Shown piece by piece: positions 30,433 to 38,427 of a DNA stretch of 40,926 nt. Location: the NCBI GenBank assembly GCA_013361705.1, contig JABFXN010000178.1:1-40926 (forward strand). Direction: 5' to 3'. Source of the DNA: Acidobacteriaceae bacterium (GTDB lineage Bacteria > Acidobacteriota > Terriglobia > Terriglobales > Acidobacteriaceae). Below the pieces are notes generated by a model. The model saw only the letters and a list, made by a program, of their open reading frames with translations, did no database searches and was not told the DNA's origin. Position 1 is the stretch's first letter. Each line of letters begins with the position of its first letter. Both the position numbers and the translations under genes were made by a program.

Positions 30433-30963
30433 ATGAAGGTATTGGCTGATCCTACTGCTCTATCTCCGACAAATGGGAGCGATGACGAACTGCAGGTGAT
30501 TGTCGAGACGCCTGCAAAAAGCCGGAATAAGTTTGCTTTCGATCCCGCCCAGGGAATCTTTGCGCTGAAAAAGATCCTGCCCGCGGGAATGGAGTTTCCC
30601 TATGACTTCGGCTTTGTGCCAAAGACAGAGGGCGGTGATGGCGACCCTCTGGACGTTCTGCTGCTGATGGACGAACCTGCATTTCCAGGAATAGCCGTGA
30701 AGGCTCGCATTCTGGGTGTGATTGAAGGCGAACAGATCGACGGCAAGAAGAAGATCCGCAACGACCGGCTGGTCGCCGTCGCCACAGCCTCGCAATCGTA
30801 TGCCGACGTCGAACGCCTCGACGATCTGCCGAAGAAATGGATCCAAGAGATCGAGATGTTCTTCGTTCACTATCACAAGCTGGAGGGCAAGGAGTACCGG
30901 TTGCTTGGATGCAAGGGACCGAAGACGGCGAAGCGCCTGCTTGCCTCTTCCCAGACGAAGTAA
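30433..30963 (+). CDS. ppa: Inorganic pyrophosphatase (family I)
   Basis: The 176-residue cytosolic enzyme hydrolyses pyrophosphate to drive biosynthetic reactions. The signature GDGDPLDVLLLMDEP carries the metal-binding aspartates. FAFDPAQGIFALKKILPAGMEFPYDFGFVP and KIRNDRLVAVA match the family, and FFVHYHKLEGKE lies near the C-terminus. AGGAG at 30421 supports ATG 30433; the longer track ORF is rejected. Two small membrane-protein genes follow within 15 bases and may share its transcript. Confidence 0.92.
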   Translation: MKVLADPTALSPTNGSDDELQVIVETPAKSRNKFAFDPAQGIFALKKILPAGMEFPYDFGFVPKTEGGDGDPLDVLLLMDEPAFPGIAVKARILGVIEGEQIDGKKKIRNDRLVAVATASQSYADVERLDDLPKKWIQEIEMFFVHYHKLEGKEYRLLGCKGPKTAKRLLASSQTK

Positions 30964-30977
30964 GCGACGTACATCGT

Positions 30978-31337
30978 ATGAGCGAATACTTGATTCGATT
31001 CGTCATTGGAGGAGCGGTTGTCACTGCATTTGCGATGGTGGCGGATGTCCTGCGTCCAAAGAGCTTTGCCGGCCTGTTCGGAGCAGCGCCTTCGGTCGCA
31101 CTCGCAACTCTGGGTCTGACAATCAGGCATCAGGGAGCACAATTGGCCTCAGTAGAGGCGCGATCGATGATCTTTGGAGCGATCGCCTTCCTTCTCTATG
31201 CGGCCGCGGTCAGTTGGTCGTTACGGCGATTCCATATAAGCGCCTTGACCTCGACGGTATGCCTGATGCCGCTGTGGTTTCTTGCCGCATTCACTCTGAT
31301 TGCTGTCTTCGGAGGTCCGGGGTCATGGTCGAGGTAA
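30978..31337 (+). CDS. DUF3147-like small membrane protein A
   Basis: This 119-residue protein has four hydrophobic segments (YLIRFVIGGAVVTAFAMVADV, AGLFGAAPSVALATLGLTI, SMIFGAIAFLLYAAAVSW, VCLMPLWFLAAFTLIAVFG). The G(A)APS(V/I)A... loop is typical of DUF3147. ATG 30978 gives the compact form. Function is unknown; paired genes of this type probably make a hetero-oligomeric membrane protein. Its end overlaps gene B by 13 bases. Confidence 0.7.
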   Translation: MSEYLIRFVIGGAVVTAFAMVADVLRPKSFAGLFGAAPSVALATLGLTIRHQGAQLASVEARSMIFGAIAFLLYAAAVSWSLRRFHISALTSTVCLMPLWFLAAFTLIAVFGGPGSWSR

Positions 31338-31783
31338 GATTGCGCGCGCTGAAGGAAACGAAACTCCACGAGTTCCTTCTCCGTTTCGGCTTCGGAGGGG
31401 CCTGCACAGCCATGGCCGGCTTTCTTGCTCATCGCTATGGGCCGGTGATCGGCGGCCTGTTTCTGGCATTCCCTGCGATCTTTCCGGCGAGTGTGAGCCT
31501 GGTGGAATCGCACGAGCGAGCCCGTAAACGTGAGATTGGAGTGGATGGCACACGGCGAGGACGCATGGCAGCGGCCATCGATGCCGCCGGAGCGGCCCTG
31601 GGGTGCGCAGGCCTTGTGCTGTTTGCCGTAGTGGTCTGGAAGCTGCTGCCTCATCTCAATGCGGGGCTTGTGATTGCGTTGGCCTGCTGCGTTTGGCTGA
31701 TAGCTACGCTGTTGTTGTGGGAGGTGCGTAAGCGGAGATTCTTTGGGAGACCTCGGCGAGGAACGGAAGCATTGAGTCATTGA
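31325..31783 (+). CDS. DUF3147-like small membrane protein B
   Basis: The 152-residue protein has LLRFGFGGACTAMAGFLAHRYGPVIGGLFLAFPAIFPASVSLVESHE, a loop similar to that in protein A (GGLFLAFPAIF versus AGLFGAAPSVA), and then two C-terminal membrane segments. It overlaps gene A by 13 bases in another frame, implying translational coupling. The much longer track ORF (from 30722) is antiphase to ppa and rejected. The stop codon TGA lies inside a two-unit octamer remnant (TTGAGTCATTGAAGAC). Confidence 0.7.
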   Translation: MVEVRLRALKETKLHEFLLRFGFGGACTAMAGFLAHRYGPVIGGLFLAFPAIFPASVSLVESHERARKREIGVDGTRRGRMAAAIDAAGAALGCAGLVLFAVVVWKLLPHLNAGLVIALACCVWLIATLLLWEVRKRRFFGRPRRGTEALSH

Positions 31784-31900
31784 AGACGTAAGTGTGGGCA
31801 CGGTCTCATCCGCCCATACGGGTGCGTTCCAGCGTGGTGAATCTGAAGTTCTGAGCGATGCGAAGGACCTGCTTTTCAATGCTTCGGATGGCAAGCCTGA

Positions 31901-31947
31901 TACCTGGGGCGTTGCCCCAGGCTGGTATAGAACGCGCCTTCAGCGCT
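31901..31947 (+). repeat. Three-hairpin repeat, shortened copy 4
   Basis: Only the second and third stems remain (CCTGGGGC-gtt-GCCCCAGG and GCGC-cttca-GCGC). It lies in the 265-base convergent gap between DUF3147-like gene B and the DoxX gene. Confidence 0.75.
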
Positions 31948-32048
31948 CGGAGCCGTGGCACTACCAGCTGGTATGGAATGAGTGTCTGGTGTGGACAAGC
32001 TTCTTATCCTGCCCACACGGTACGTCTTCAAACTTTCAACTTGTTTCT

Positions 32049-32438
32049 CTAGCGGTTGAGGGGAAAGACCGCTCGGACGCGAGGCTCTTTCAGGTAGAGC
32101 CCGATCCAGAGTATGGCGCCGAAGAGTACCGGCATGTACCAGATTGCCTGCTCCGCCCGCAGGTGAGTGAGGGCGGCAGCACCGAGGTAAGCCGTGAGCA
32201 GGATCGCGCCCAGAACTTCGGTGACCGGAATCAGCGCGAGCAGGCCGCCAAGCAGCGCCACAGTGCCCATGTAGGGAAGGATGCTCATGGGATAACCGAA
32301 CTGCTTGAGGCCGTCGAGCACCATCTGGGCATGGCGAAGCGTGTTGATACCGCCCGAGAGGATAAAGAGTGAGGGAATCCAGATGAGGATGCGCCCGGTC
32401 CACAGCGCGGCCTTCGAGGTGCCTGCGGTTTCAACCAT
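32049..32438 (-). CDS. DoxX-family membrane protein
   Basis: This 129-residue protein has four membrane helices: ILIWIPSLFILSGGINTL, SILPYMGTVALLGGLLALIP, LGAILLTAYLGAAALTHL and MPVLFGAILWIGLYLKEP. The order and wording closely follow the DoxX protein at 11605 (LGAVLLTGYLGGAVATH), so the two are paralogues. AAAGGAGACC precedes ATG 32438. Function is unknown in this subgroup. It stands alone downstream of accD on the same strand. Confidence 0.88.
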   Translation of the reverse strand: MVETAGTSKAALWTGRILIWIPSLFILSGGINTLRHAQMVLDGLKQFGYPMSILPYMGTVALLGGLLALIPVTEVLGAILLTAYLGAAALTHLRAEQAIWYMPVLFGAILWIGLYLKEPRVRAVFPLNR

Positions 32439-32464
32439 GAGGCAAGGTCTCCTTTAGAGGGTTC

Positions 32465-32483
32465 GTCCCGTGGGATACGGGAC
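32465..32483. terminator. Terminator-like hairpin after accD
   Basis: GTCCCGT-gggat-ACGGGAC, a perfect 7-bp stem 35 bases past the accD stop on the minus strand. No T tract follows. Confidence 0.4.
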
Positions 32484-32517
32484 TGCCGCCAAGGATACGA
32501 AATCCTGAGGGACCGGG

Positions 32518-33405
32518 CTAGGCCGGCTGCATGAAACTGAGAGCGCGGACGAGGTAGTCCTTCAGCTCGCGGCGCGGAACAACGGCATCGAGGAAACCGT
32601 GCTCCAGCAGGAACTCCGCGCGCTGGAAGCCTTCGGGAAGCTTCTGGCGGATCGTCTGCTCAATGACGCGGGGACCGGCGAAGCCGATCAGGGCTCCGGG
32701 CTCGGAGATGTTGAGATCGCCCAGCATGGCGAAGCTAGCCGTAACGCCACCGGTGGTGGGATCGGTCATCAGGGAGATGAACGGAATCTTTTCGGCGTCG
32801 AGACGCGTAAGAGCCGTCGAGACCTTGGCAAGCTGCATCAGGGAGGCGATGCCCTCCATCATGCGGGCTCCGCCGGAGGCCGAAATGATGATGAGCGGAG
32901 TCTTGGCCTCGTAGGCGCGGTCCACAGCGCGGGCGATGGTCTCGCCGACGACGGAGCCCATGGAGCCACCGATGAAGCCATATTCCATCACCGAAAGAAC
33001 GACACGATGCGGCCCCATCTGGCCGACGGCATTGATGATGGCGTCGTTCAGGTTGGTCTTACGGCGGGCTGCCTGCAGGCGGCCGCTGTAGCTCTTAAGA
33101 TCGGTGAAGTTCAGCGGGTCGTTGGAGCGTAGATCGAGGTCGACCAGCTCATAGCCGGGCTCAAGCAGAAGATCGATACGCGCACGGGCATCGAGGCGGA
33201 AGTGCTTGCCGCACTTGGGGCAGACCTGCAGGTTGGCTTCGAGATCAGCCTTCCAGATGATCTGCCGGCAACCCTCACACTTGATCCAAAGACCTTCCGT
33301 GCGGACTGTCTTCTCTGTGTCGTCGTTGATGATCTCGTTGTCTTCGCGCTTAAACCAGGACTTCCTGTTCGTAACCGCCTCGGCTATTTTACCGGAGCGG
33401 AGCAT
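32518..33405 (-). CDS. accD: Acetyl-CoA carboxylase carboxyltransferase subunit beta
   Basis: The 295-residue protein has the four-Cys zinc ribbon C43-x2-C46-x15-C62-x2-C65. The crotonase-like carboxyltransferase core follows: GGSMGSVVGETIARAVDRA, PLIIISASGGARMMEGIASLMQ and DPTTGGVTASFAMLGD. With AccA it transfers CO2 from biotin to acetyl-CoA for fatty-acid synthesis. I start at ATG 33405; the track ORF continues 146 codons further in a frame antisense to nothing real. ATG 33405 lies inside the end of the upstream membrane-protein gene (17-base overlap) and has no clear ribosome-binding site, so translation may depend on coupling. A later non-ATG start near the SWFKRED segment is possible. 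Confidence 0.93.
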   Translation of the reverse strand: MLRSGKIAEAVTNRKSWFKREDNEIINDDTEKTVRTEGLWIKCEGCRQIIWKADLEANLQVCPKCGKHFRLDARARIDLLLEPGYELVDLDLRSNDPLNFTDLKSYSGRLQAARRKTNLNDAIINAVGQMGPHRVVLSVMEYGFIGGSMGSVVGETIARAVDRAYEAKTPLIIISASGGARMMEGIASLMQLAKVSTALTRLDAEKIPFISLMTDPTTGGVTASFAMLGDLNISEPGALIGFAGPRVIEQTIRQKLPEGFQRAEFLLEHGFLDAVVPRRELKDYLVRALSFMQPA

Positions 33406-34141
33406 ACGGTGCCGAACGGCGGAAGAAGAGGCCTCCCGCGGCACAAAGAACAAGGCCCCAGGCGATGGCAAAAGAGAGCCGCAGAGCGCCTTCCCGGCGT
33501 TCGAAGGGAAGCAGGCTCTGGCCAGCAACGACGTAGTTGCCGTTGGGAAGCGGGCGGACGGTGAGTGCCAGACGCACACGATTCTCCGGCTGCCAGGTGA
33601 TGACCGTCCGGCCCGTCTGCCGGATACGCGGAAAGATGGCGCCGGGTGGGTGCGGAAAAGCTCCATGCAGCGTGGCACTGGCAGCGATGGGTTCCCCGGC
33701 AGGGTTGTAGATGGCGGCAAAGGTATGGTCAGAACGCAGCCAGTCGAGGTCGCTGATCTCTTCCCGCGGCTGCAGCATATGCTCATCCGCTCCCTGCCCG
33801 AGTCTGGCGACGATGCTCGCCACCGCCTGACGGGGCCTGACATCGGCCTGGCGGCGTACGATCTGTTGTGCCGTAACCGCCATCACCAGGAGCACCAGGG
33901 TGGCGGCTCCAGAGAGCAGGACGGCGTGCAGCGGCCGCAAAGGTGTCGATATCCGCTCCCAAAGTCCGGAACCCAGGCTGTCCCGTAGGTGGACCAAAAG
34001 CAGCCGGCCGTGTCCCGATTGCCGCTCGTCATGGGCCTGACGTGCCGCGTCGAGCAGTTGCTCGCGATACCGTTCTCGGAATGCCTTTGGATATAGACAC
34101 AAGGATAAAGCGTAGACACGGAGGAAACGATCGAGCTTCAT
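33389..34141 (-). CDS. Membrane protein partnered with PadR
   Basis: This 250-residue protein begins KLDRFLRVYALSLCLYPKAFRERYREQLL, like the N-terminal prefix of acidobacterial ABC-permease (ADOP) proteins that also follow PadR genes. Two membrane segments (about 70-90 and 222-242) flank an extracytoplasmic domain of about 130 residues (DEHMLQPREEISDLDW... LPNGNYVVAGQSL) that resembles a sensor domain. No kinase or permease core is present. It overlaps the PadR stop (ATGA) and runs 17 bases into accD. Confidence 0.65.
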   Translation of the reverse strand: MKLDRFLRVYALSLCLYPKAFRERYREQLLDAARQAHDERQSGHGRLLLVHLRDSLGSGLWERISTPLRPLHAVLLSGAATLVLLVMAVTAQQIVRRQADVRPRQAVASIVARLGQGADEHMLQPREEISDLDWLRSDHTFAAIYNPAGEPIAASATLHGAFPHPPGAIFPRIRQTGRTVITWQPENRVRLALTVRPLPNGNYVVAGQSLLPFERREGALRLSFAIAWGLVLCAAGGLFFRRSAPYAPLR

Positions 34142-34479
34142 GCCTTCACCTCGACGGGGCGTATGCCTTTGTCCTGAGCCATGGCGACCGCTCGCTGCAG
34201 CCGTGCTGTCTCTGCCGTAAGTACCCGCCTGCCGAGCTGGGTAACGCGATAGTAGCGCCGTCGCTCATCTTCAGAGAGACCCGTCTCCACGACAAGGCCG
34301 GAGGTCAGCAGGCGGTCGAGCGTTCCGTAGAGCGTTCCCGGTCCCATAGAGACGTGCTCGCGCGCCTCCTGCATGATGGCGTAGCCGTGCTTTTCACCGT
34401 CGGCAAGGGCGAGAAGGATGGCGAAGACTGCCGGCGTTAGCGGAAGATGATCCTCGGGCGAAGTCCTGGCGGTGCTCAT
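34138..34479 (-). CDS. PadR-family transcriptional regulator
   Basis: The 113-residue winged-helix repressor has LTPAVFAILLALADGEKHGYAIMQEAREHVSMGPGTLYGTLDRLLTSGLV and ERRRYYRVTQLGRRVLTAE, both diagnostic of PadR. It heads an overlapping cluster with the membrane protein and accD. Two 11-base direct repeats directly upstream may be its own operator. The effector is unknown. Confidence 0.92.
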   Translation of the reverse strand: MSTARTSPEDHLPLTPAVFAILLALADGEKHGYAIMQEAREHVSMGPGTLYGTLDRLLTSGLVVETGLSEDERRRYYRVTQLGRRVLTAETARLQRAVAMAQDKGIRPVEVKA

Positions 34480-34498
34480 GGAAGCACTCTACATCAGG

Positions 34499-34524
34499 AA
34501 CAGATATATCCGCAACAGATATAT
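34499..34524. promoter_or_regulatory. Direct repeat AACAGATATAT x2 upstream of PadR
   Basis: The two copies are separated by four bases (15-base period) and end in the short palindrome GATATATATC. They begin 20 bases before the PadR start and sit directly against the stop of the zinc-ribbon gene. An A/T-rich promoter overlapping an operator is likely. Confidence 0.45.
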
Positions 34525-34525
34525 A

Positions 34526-35206
34526 TCAACCGGCAACCCGGCGACGACTCTTCCGGGCCATGCCCGAGATGCCGCCCACCAGCGCCAAGAAAGCGGTAAT
34601 GAAGACGGCGCGCATAGCGAACTCTGAGAGCATCTGACCGGCGTGCCCTTCGGGCGAACGCAGCAGGGAGAAGACGAGCTGCTGTTGCTGGGCGTCAATG
34701 CCGACACTCTTGTAGAACTCACCCAGCTTGTTCAGCATGTCGGCGAAAGCGGCGTCCATGGCTGCTCCGCGATGCAGGACATAACGCTGGATGACCATGA
34801 TCAGCGCGGTCGAGAAGGTGGTGAGGAACGAGACGGCGAGACCGGTTACCGTTCCGAGACGCGCGCCGATACCGCCATCCATGGGACGGTTGGGCGCCGG
34901 CTTGAGGTAGAACCAGAGCGTCGTGGTGGATGCCGTGAGAATCCAGAGAAAACGGGCGATGGAGAGCACCGGTACCAGCACAGCCAGAGCGGACAGTACC
35001 GCGGCGGCAGCGGCAACCACCAGCGAGGAGAGCAGTGCCCGGTGCCAATCGATGCGCGAGACACGCTGCAACGGCGGCAGATTGCCGGCGGCGGCTTCAT
35101 CCTCCATCTGCTCCGCGGTGACATAAAGTTGCGCCGCTCCGCAATGAGGGCAGAAGGCGGAGTCCGCGGGGAATGACTGATGGCACCGATGGCAGGTTGC
35201 GTCCAT
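34526..35206 (-). CDS. Zinc-ribbon membrane protein
   Basis: The 226-residue protein has an N-terminal zinc ribbon (C5-x2-C8-x10-C19-x2-C22) followed by four to five hydrophobic segments (LLSSLVVAAAAAVLSALAVLVPVLSIARFLWILTAS, LGTVTGLAVSFLTTFSTALIMVI, FITAFLALVGGISGMA). Proteins of this design are common in Acidobacteriota and have no known function. It precedes the PadR gene, 46 bases away, and follows the YncE-like gene, 26 bases away, on the same strand. Confidence 0.7.
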   Translation of the reverse strand: MDATCHRCHQSFPADSAFCPHCGAAQLYVTAEQMEDEAAAGNLPPLQRVSRIDWHRALLSSLVVAAAAAVLSALAVLVPVLSIARFLWILTASTTTLWFYLKPAPNRPMDGGIGARLGTVTGLAVSFLTTFSTALIMVIQRYVLHRGAAMDAAFADMLNKLGEFYKSVGIDAQQQQLVFSLLRSPEGHAGQMLSEFAMRAVFITAFLALVGGISGMARKSRRRVAG

Positions 35207-35232
35207 GCTGCTAAAAGGCTAGCAGACGAACG

Positions 35233-36210
35233 TTATTTCGCGGAGACCAGTACCATGCCGTCGGCGCCTTTGCCGGAGAAGATGCTCCTTACCTGCTCCT
35301 GTTTGGCCACGTCCAGCTCATCGATCGTTCCGGAGTGCAGGCTGGAGACAAAGGCACGTTTGCCGTCTTTGGTGATCACTACCGCCTGCGGGTATTCCCC
35401 TACCGGAATCACCTTCGTGACCTTCATCGTCGAGAGGTCCAGAAAAGCGACCTTATTGGCATGTACGAGACAAAGGATCAGGGTCTTGCCGTCGGGCGTG
35501 ATGGCGCCGCCGTAGCCGGAGGCCGGCAGCGGGACATAGTTTTTTACCTTATTGGTGGCGGTATCGATAACAGCGAGACGCGGTTCAACCTGGTCTGAGG
35601 TGAAGACGTACTTGCCATCGTTCGTAATGATGATGCGCTGTGTGTTCTTCGAGATCGGAATGATGGTAACAAGCTTCTTCGCATCGAGATCGAGCACCGA
35701 AACCGTGCCGGGGCCAACGTTCGCGGTGTAGGCGTGGTGGCCATCCGGAGAGAGCACCAGCATGTGCGATTCAGCCTGGCCAGTCGGGATGGAATAAAGC
35801 ACCTTATAGGTCTTGGGATCGATGGCGGTGATGCTCTGATCGATCTCGGTGGTCACCCACAGGACATTGCGGTGCGTGTCATAGACGGGCTTGTGCGGAC
35901 GTACACCGTGACCGAAATTGATGGTGTGGATGATCTTGTGGCTGGCCACATCAACCACCTGAATCTCCGCGCCGTCGGTGCCTGGCTTGCCGACACCGGC
36001 ACTGCCGTACATGGGAACGAAGGCGATTTTGCCGTCGGGCGTGGTGGTGATCTCGTGGCCTGTGACACCGTTCTCGGGAATCGTGTCGATGACCTTGCCG
36101 GCCACCGTATCGATATAGGTGAGGCTCCGGTCCGTCTGATTGGTGACCAGGAGGGTGGACTGGGCCAGGGCAGAGGTAGCGAAGAGAGTGGCGGCAAGTG
36201 CGATTTTCAT
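35233..36210 (-). CDS. Exported YncE-like beta-propeller protein
   Basis: This 325-residue protein has a signal peptide (MKIALAATLFATSALAQ) followed by repeated blades of about 43 residues (for example VLSPDGHHAYTANVGPGTVSVLDLDAKKLVTIIP, ITNDGKYVFTSDQ, ITKDGKRAFVSSLHSGTIDELD). This is the YVTN/YncE seven-bladed propeller family, usually binding or scaffold proteins in the periplasm. The track start at 36372 reads through the inverted-repeat element, so I place the start at ATG 36210. Confidence 0.88.
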   Translation of the reverse strand: MKIALAATLFATSALAQSTLLVTNQTDRSLTYIDTVAGKVIDTIPENGVTGHEITTTPDGKIAFVPMYGSAGVGKPGTDGAEIQVVDVASHKIIHTINFGHGVRPHKPVYDTHRNVLWVTTEIDQSITAIDPKTYKVLYSIPTGQAESHMLVLSPDGHHAYTANVGPGTVSVLDLDAKKLVTIIPISKNTQRIIITNDGKYVFTSDQVEPRLAVIDTATNKVKNYVPLPASGYGGAITPDGKTLILCLVHANKVAFLDLSTMKVTKVIPVGEYPQAVVITKDGKRAFVSSLHSGTIDELDVAKQEQVRSIFSGKGADGMVLVSAK

Positions 36211-36253
36211 GGCAGGCAAGGATAGCAGGAAAGCCGAAGTATTTGCCGCTCCG

Positions 36254-36361
36254 GCATTTTCCCTGTGGGTGCTGCGTGGGCTTCCGCATCTATGGGCGTT
36301 TTCCGCAATGAAAACGCCACAGCACGCCTCTTCCCGGGATACCCAGCAACAGGGAAAATGC
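36254..36361. repeat. Long inverted-repeat element, copy 2
   Basis: Arms GCATTTTCCCTGT (36254-36266) and its exact complement (36349-36361) bracket the same hairpin core as copy 1 (GGCGTTTTC-cgcaat-GAAAACGCC, 36295-36318). It ends about 45 bases before the YncE-like start and 39 bases before the M13 peptidase start on the other strand. Confidence 0.85.
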
Positions 36362-36399
36362 GACTCGAGCATTTATAGTGGGCCATCGAGGAGTTTGCC

Positions 36400-38406
36400 A
36401 TGAAGTGGTTTGCCGCAGCCGCGCTGGGTTGCACTCTGCTGCCATTTTCCGCCGCCGCCCAGCAAGGTGCGCGGGTTCAGGACATCGACAAGTCGCTTTC
36501 GCCGTGCAACGACTTCGACAATTATGCCAATGGGCTGTGGCGGAAGCAGAATCCGATGCCTGCGATCCAGACTTCCTGGGCACTGCGGACCGTCACCCAG
36601 GAAGAGACCACCGCGAAACTGCGCGGCCTGCTGGATGAAGCTTCCTCAAAGAAGCAGGCGGCGGGTAGCACCGAACAACTCATCGGCGACTTCTATGGCG
36701 CGTGTATGGACGAGGCGGCAGTCAATGCCGCGGGCCTGAAGCCGCTGCAGCCGGCGTTGGCGCGCATCGATGCCATCAAGGACACTCGCGGTGTGCAGAC
36801 GATGATCGTCGATCTGATGAAGGTTGGCGTTCGGGCTCCGCTCGATATCAGTTCATCGCAGGATGCACATGCTCCTCTGGACACCATCGCCGAGATCTCC
36901 ATCCGCGGCCTCGGCCTGCCCGACCGGGATTACTATCTGCGCAATGAGCCTCGGTACAAGGAGATTCGTGAGAAGTACACCGCTCACGTAGAGTCGATGT
37001 TCAAGCTCGCGGGCTACAGCGAGATCCAGGCGAAGGAAGCAACGGATGCCGTGCTGAAGATCGAGACTAAGCTGGCGGAAGCGCGGCTGTCGCGCGTGGA
37101 GCTGCGCGAGCCGAAGAATACCGACCATCCGATGCAGTTCGGCAACCTCACGAAGCAGTACGCAGGCTTCGACTGGGTGGCCACATATAAGGCACTGAAT
37201 GTTCCTCAGGGCAAGCTGAATCTCAGCCAGCCCAAGCTGACTGCGGCCTTCCTCACGGAGCTGAAACAGACGCCTGTCGGTGAGTGGAAGGCTTATCTGC
37301 GCTGGATGGTGTTGCACGCCGATGCAGCCTACCTGCCCACGACGTTTGTCGATGAGAACTTCCATTTCTTCGGAACGGTGATGACCGGGGTGAAGGAGCA
37401 GCGGCCGCGGTGGCAGCGCTGCTCTCGCCTGGTGGATTCCCAACTTGGCGAAGCACTGGGTAAGAAGTATGTCGAGGTGTACTTCTCGCCAGAGGCGAAA
37501 GCCCGTGCGCGTGAGATGGCAGTCAATATCGCCGAGCAGTTGAAGCTGAGCATTACCAGCAATGACTGGATGACGCAGGCAACCAAGGCTAAGGCCCTGG
37601 AGAAAGTAGCCGCTCTGAATATCAAGGTCGGGTATCCCGACAAATGGAAGGACTACTCCAGCGTGAAGGTCACGCGCGCCGACTTCCTGTCGGATGTGAT
37701 GTCGACGCAGGCCTTCGCGGTGCGCGACGATCTGGGGCGGATCGGCAAGCCACTGGACCGTGGCCGCTGGGATATGACTCCGCCCACGATGAACGCCTAT
37801 TACAACCCGCAGATGAATGAGGTGGTTGTACCGGCAGGATACCTACAGCCACCGGGCTTCAATCCGAAAGGCATCGACGCCATCAACTATGGCGCAATTG
37901 GAGTCACGATTGGCCACGAGATCAGCCACGGCGTGGACGATGAGGGTGCGCAGTTTGCCGCCGATGGATCGCTGACGATGTGGTGGACGCCGGAGGACTT
38001 TGAAAAGTTCAAGACCAAGACGGCATGCACGACGCAGCAGTACGACAGCTACTTCATCGAGCCGGGCATTCATCACAACGGAAAGCTGGTGACAGGCGAG
38101 GCCTTGGGCGACCTGGGCGGCGTAAACCTGGCCCTTCGGGCGTATGAGAAGTCGCGCGAGGGCAAGGGACCGGAAGCTACCGTCGACGGTCTGACGCCGG
38201 AACAGCAGTTCTTTTTGGCGGAGGCGCAGTGGCGTGGCGCCTTGGTAAGGCCCGAGGCGGCACGCAGCCAGGTGCAGGTGGACCCGCATCCGCTGGGCAA
38301 ATGGCGTGTGCTGGGTCCGTTATCGAACATGCCGGAATTTGAGAAGGCATGGGGGTGCAAGAAAGGGGACCCGATGGTGCGCGCAGAGACCTGCAAGGTC
38401 TGGTAG
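36400..38406 (+). CDS. Exported M13-family metallopeptidase (PepO / neprilysin-like)
   Basis: The 668-residue protein has a signal peptide (MKWFAAAALGCTLLPFSAAAQ). The M13 N-terminal domain includes PCNDFDNYANGLWRK. The catalytic domain has VTIGHEISHGVDDEGAQFAADGSLTMWW (zinc ligands H506 and H510 with E507 as base) and GEALGDLGGVNLALRAYE (E567 third ligand, D571). The end, CKVW, is the usual M13 terminus. It cleaves oligopeptides outside the cytoplasm. It lies 21 bases upstream of nadD. Confidence 0.94.
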   Translation: MKWFAAAALGCTLLPFSAAAQQGARVQDIDKSLSPCNDFDNYANGLWRKQNPMPAIQTSWALRTVTQEETTAKLRGLLDEASSKKQAAGSTEQLIGDFYGACMDEAAVNAAGLKPLQPALARIDAIKDTRGVQTMIVDLMKVGVRAPLDISSSQDAHAPLDTIAEISIRGLGLPDRDYYLRNEPRYKEIREKYTAHVESMFKLAGYSEIQAKEATDAVLKIETKLAEARLSRVELREPKNTDHPMQFGNLTKQYAGFDWVATYKALNVPQGKLNLSQPKLTAAFLTELKQTPVGEWKAYLRWMVLHADAAYLPTTFVDENFHFFGTVMTGVKEQRPRWQRCSRLVDSQLGEALGKKYVEVYFSPEAKARAREMAVNIAEQLKLSITSNDWMTQATKAKALEKVAALNIKVGYPDKWKDYSSVKVTRADFLSDVMSTQAFAVRDDLGRIGKPLDRGRWDMTPPTMNAYYNPQMNEVVVPAGYLQPPGFNPKGIDAINYGAIGVTIGHEISHGVDDEGAQFAADGSLTMWWTPEDFEKFKTKTACTTQQYDSYFIEPGIHHNGKLVTGEALGDLGGVNLALRAYEKSREGKGPEATVDGLTPEQQFFLAEAQWRGALVRPEAARSQVQVDPHPLGKWRVLGPLSNMPEFEKAWGCKKGDPMVRAETCKVW

Positions 38407-38427
38407 ACCTAAGACAGGGACATATTC

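Noticed and set aside
30221-30436. 71-codon ORF upstream of pyrophosphatase
   Set aside because: No ribosome-binding site, no motif, and it overlaps the likely ppa leader.
30722-31324. N-terminal extension of the 353-codon ORF ending at 31783
   Set aside because: The first 200 codons are out of frame within ppa and DUF3147-like gene A; only the part from ATG 31325 looks like a membrane protein.
31876-32403. 175-codon minus-strand ORF across the DoxX gene and repeat copy 4
   Set aside because: It is the alternative frame of DoxX joined to the GAFYTSLGQRPR reading of the repeat, a common spurious call.
33406-33843. N-terminal extension of the accD ORF
   Set aside because: It overlaps the conserved part of the membrane-protein gene in another frame, and AccD proteins are normally about 290 residues long.
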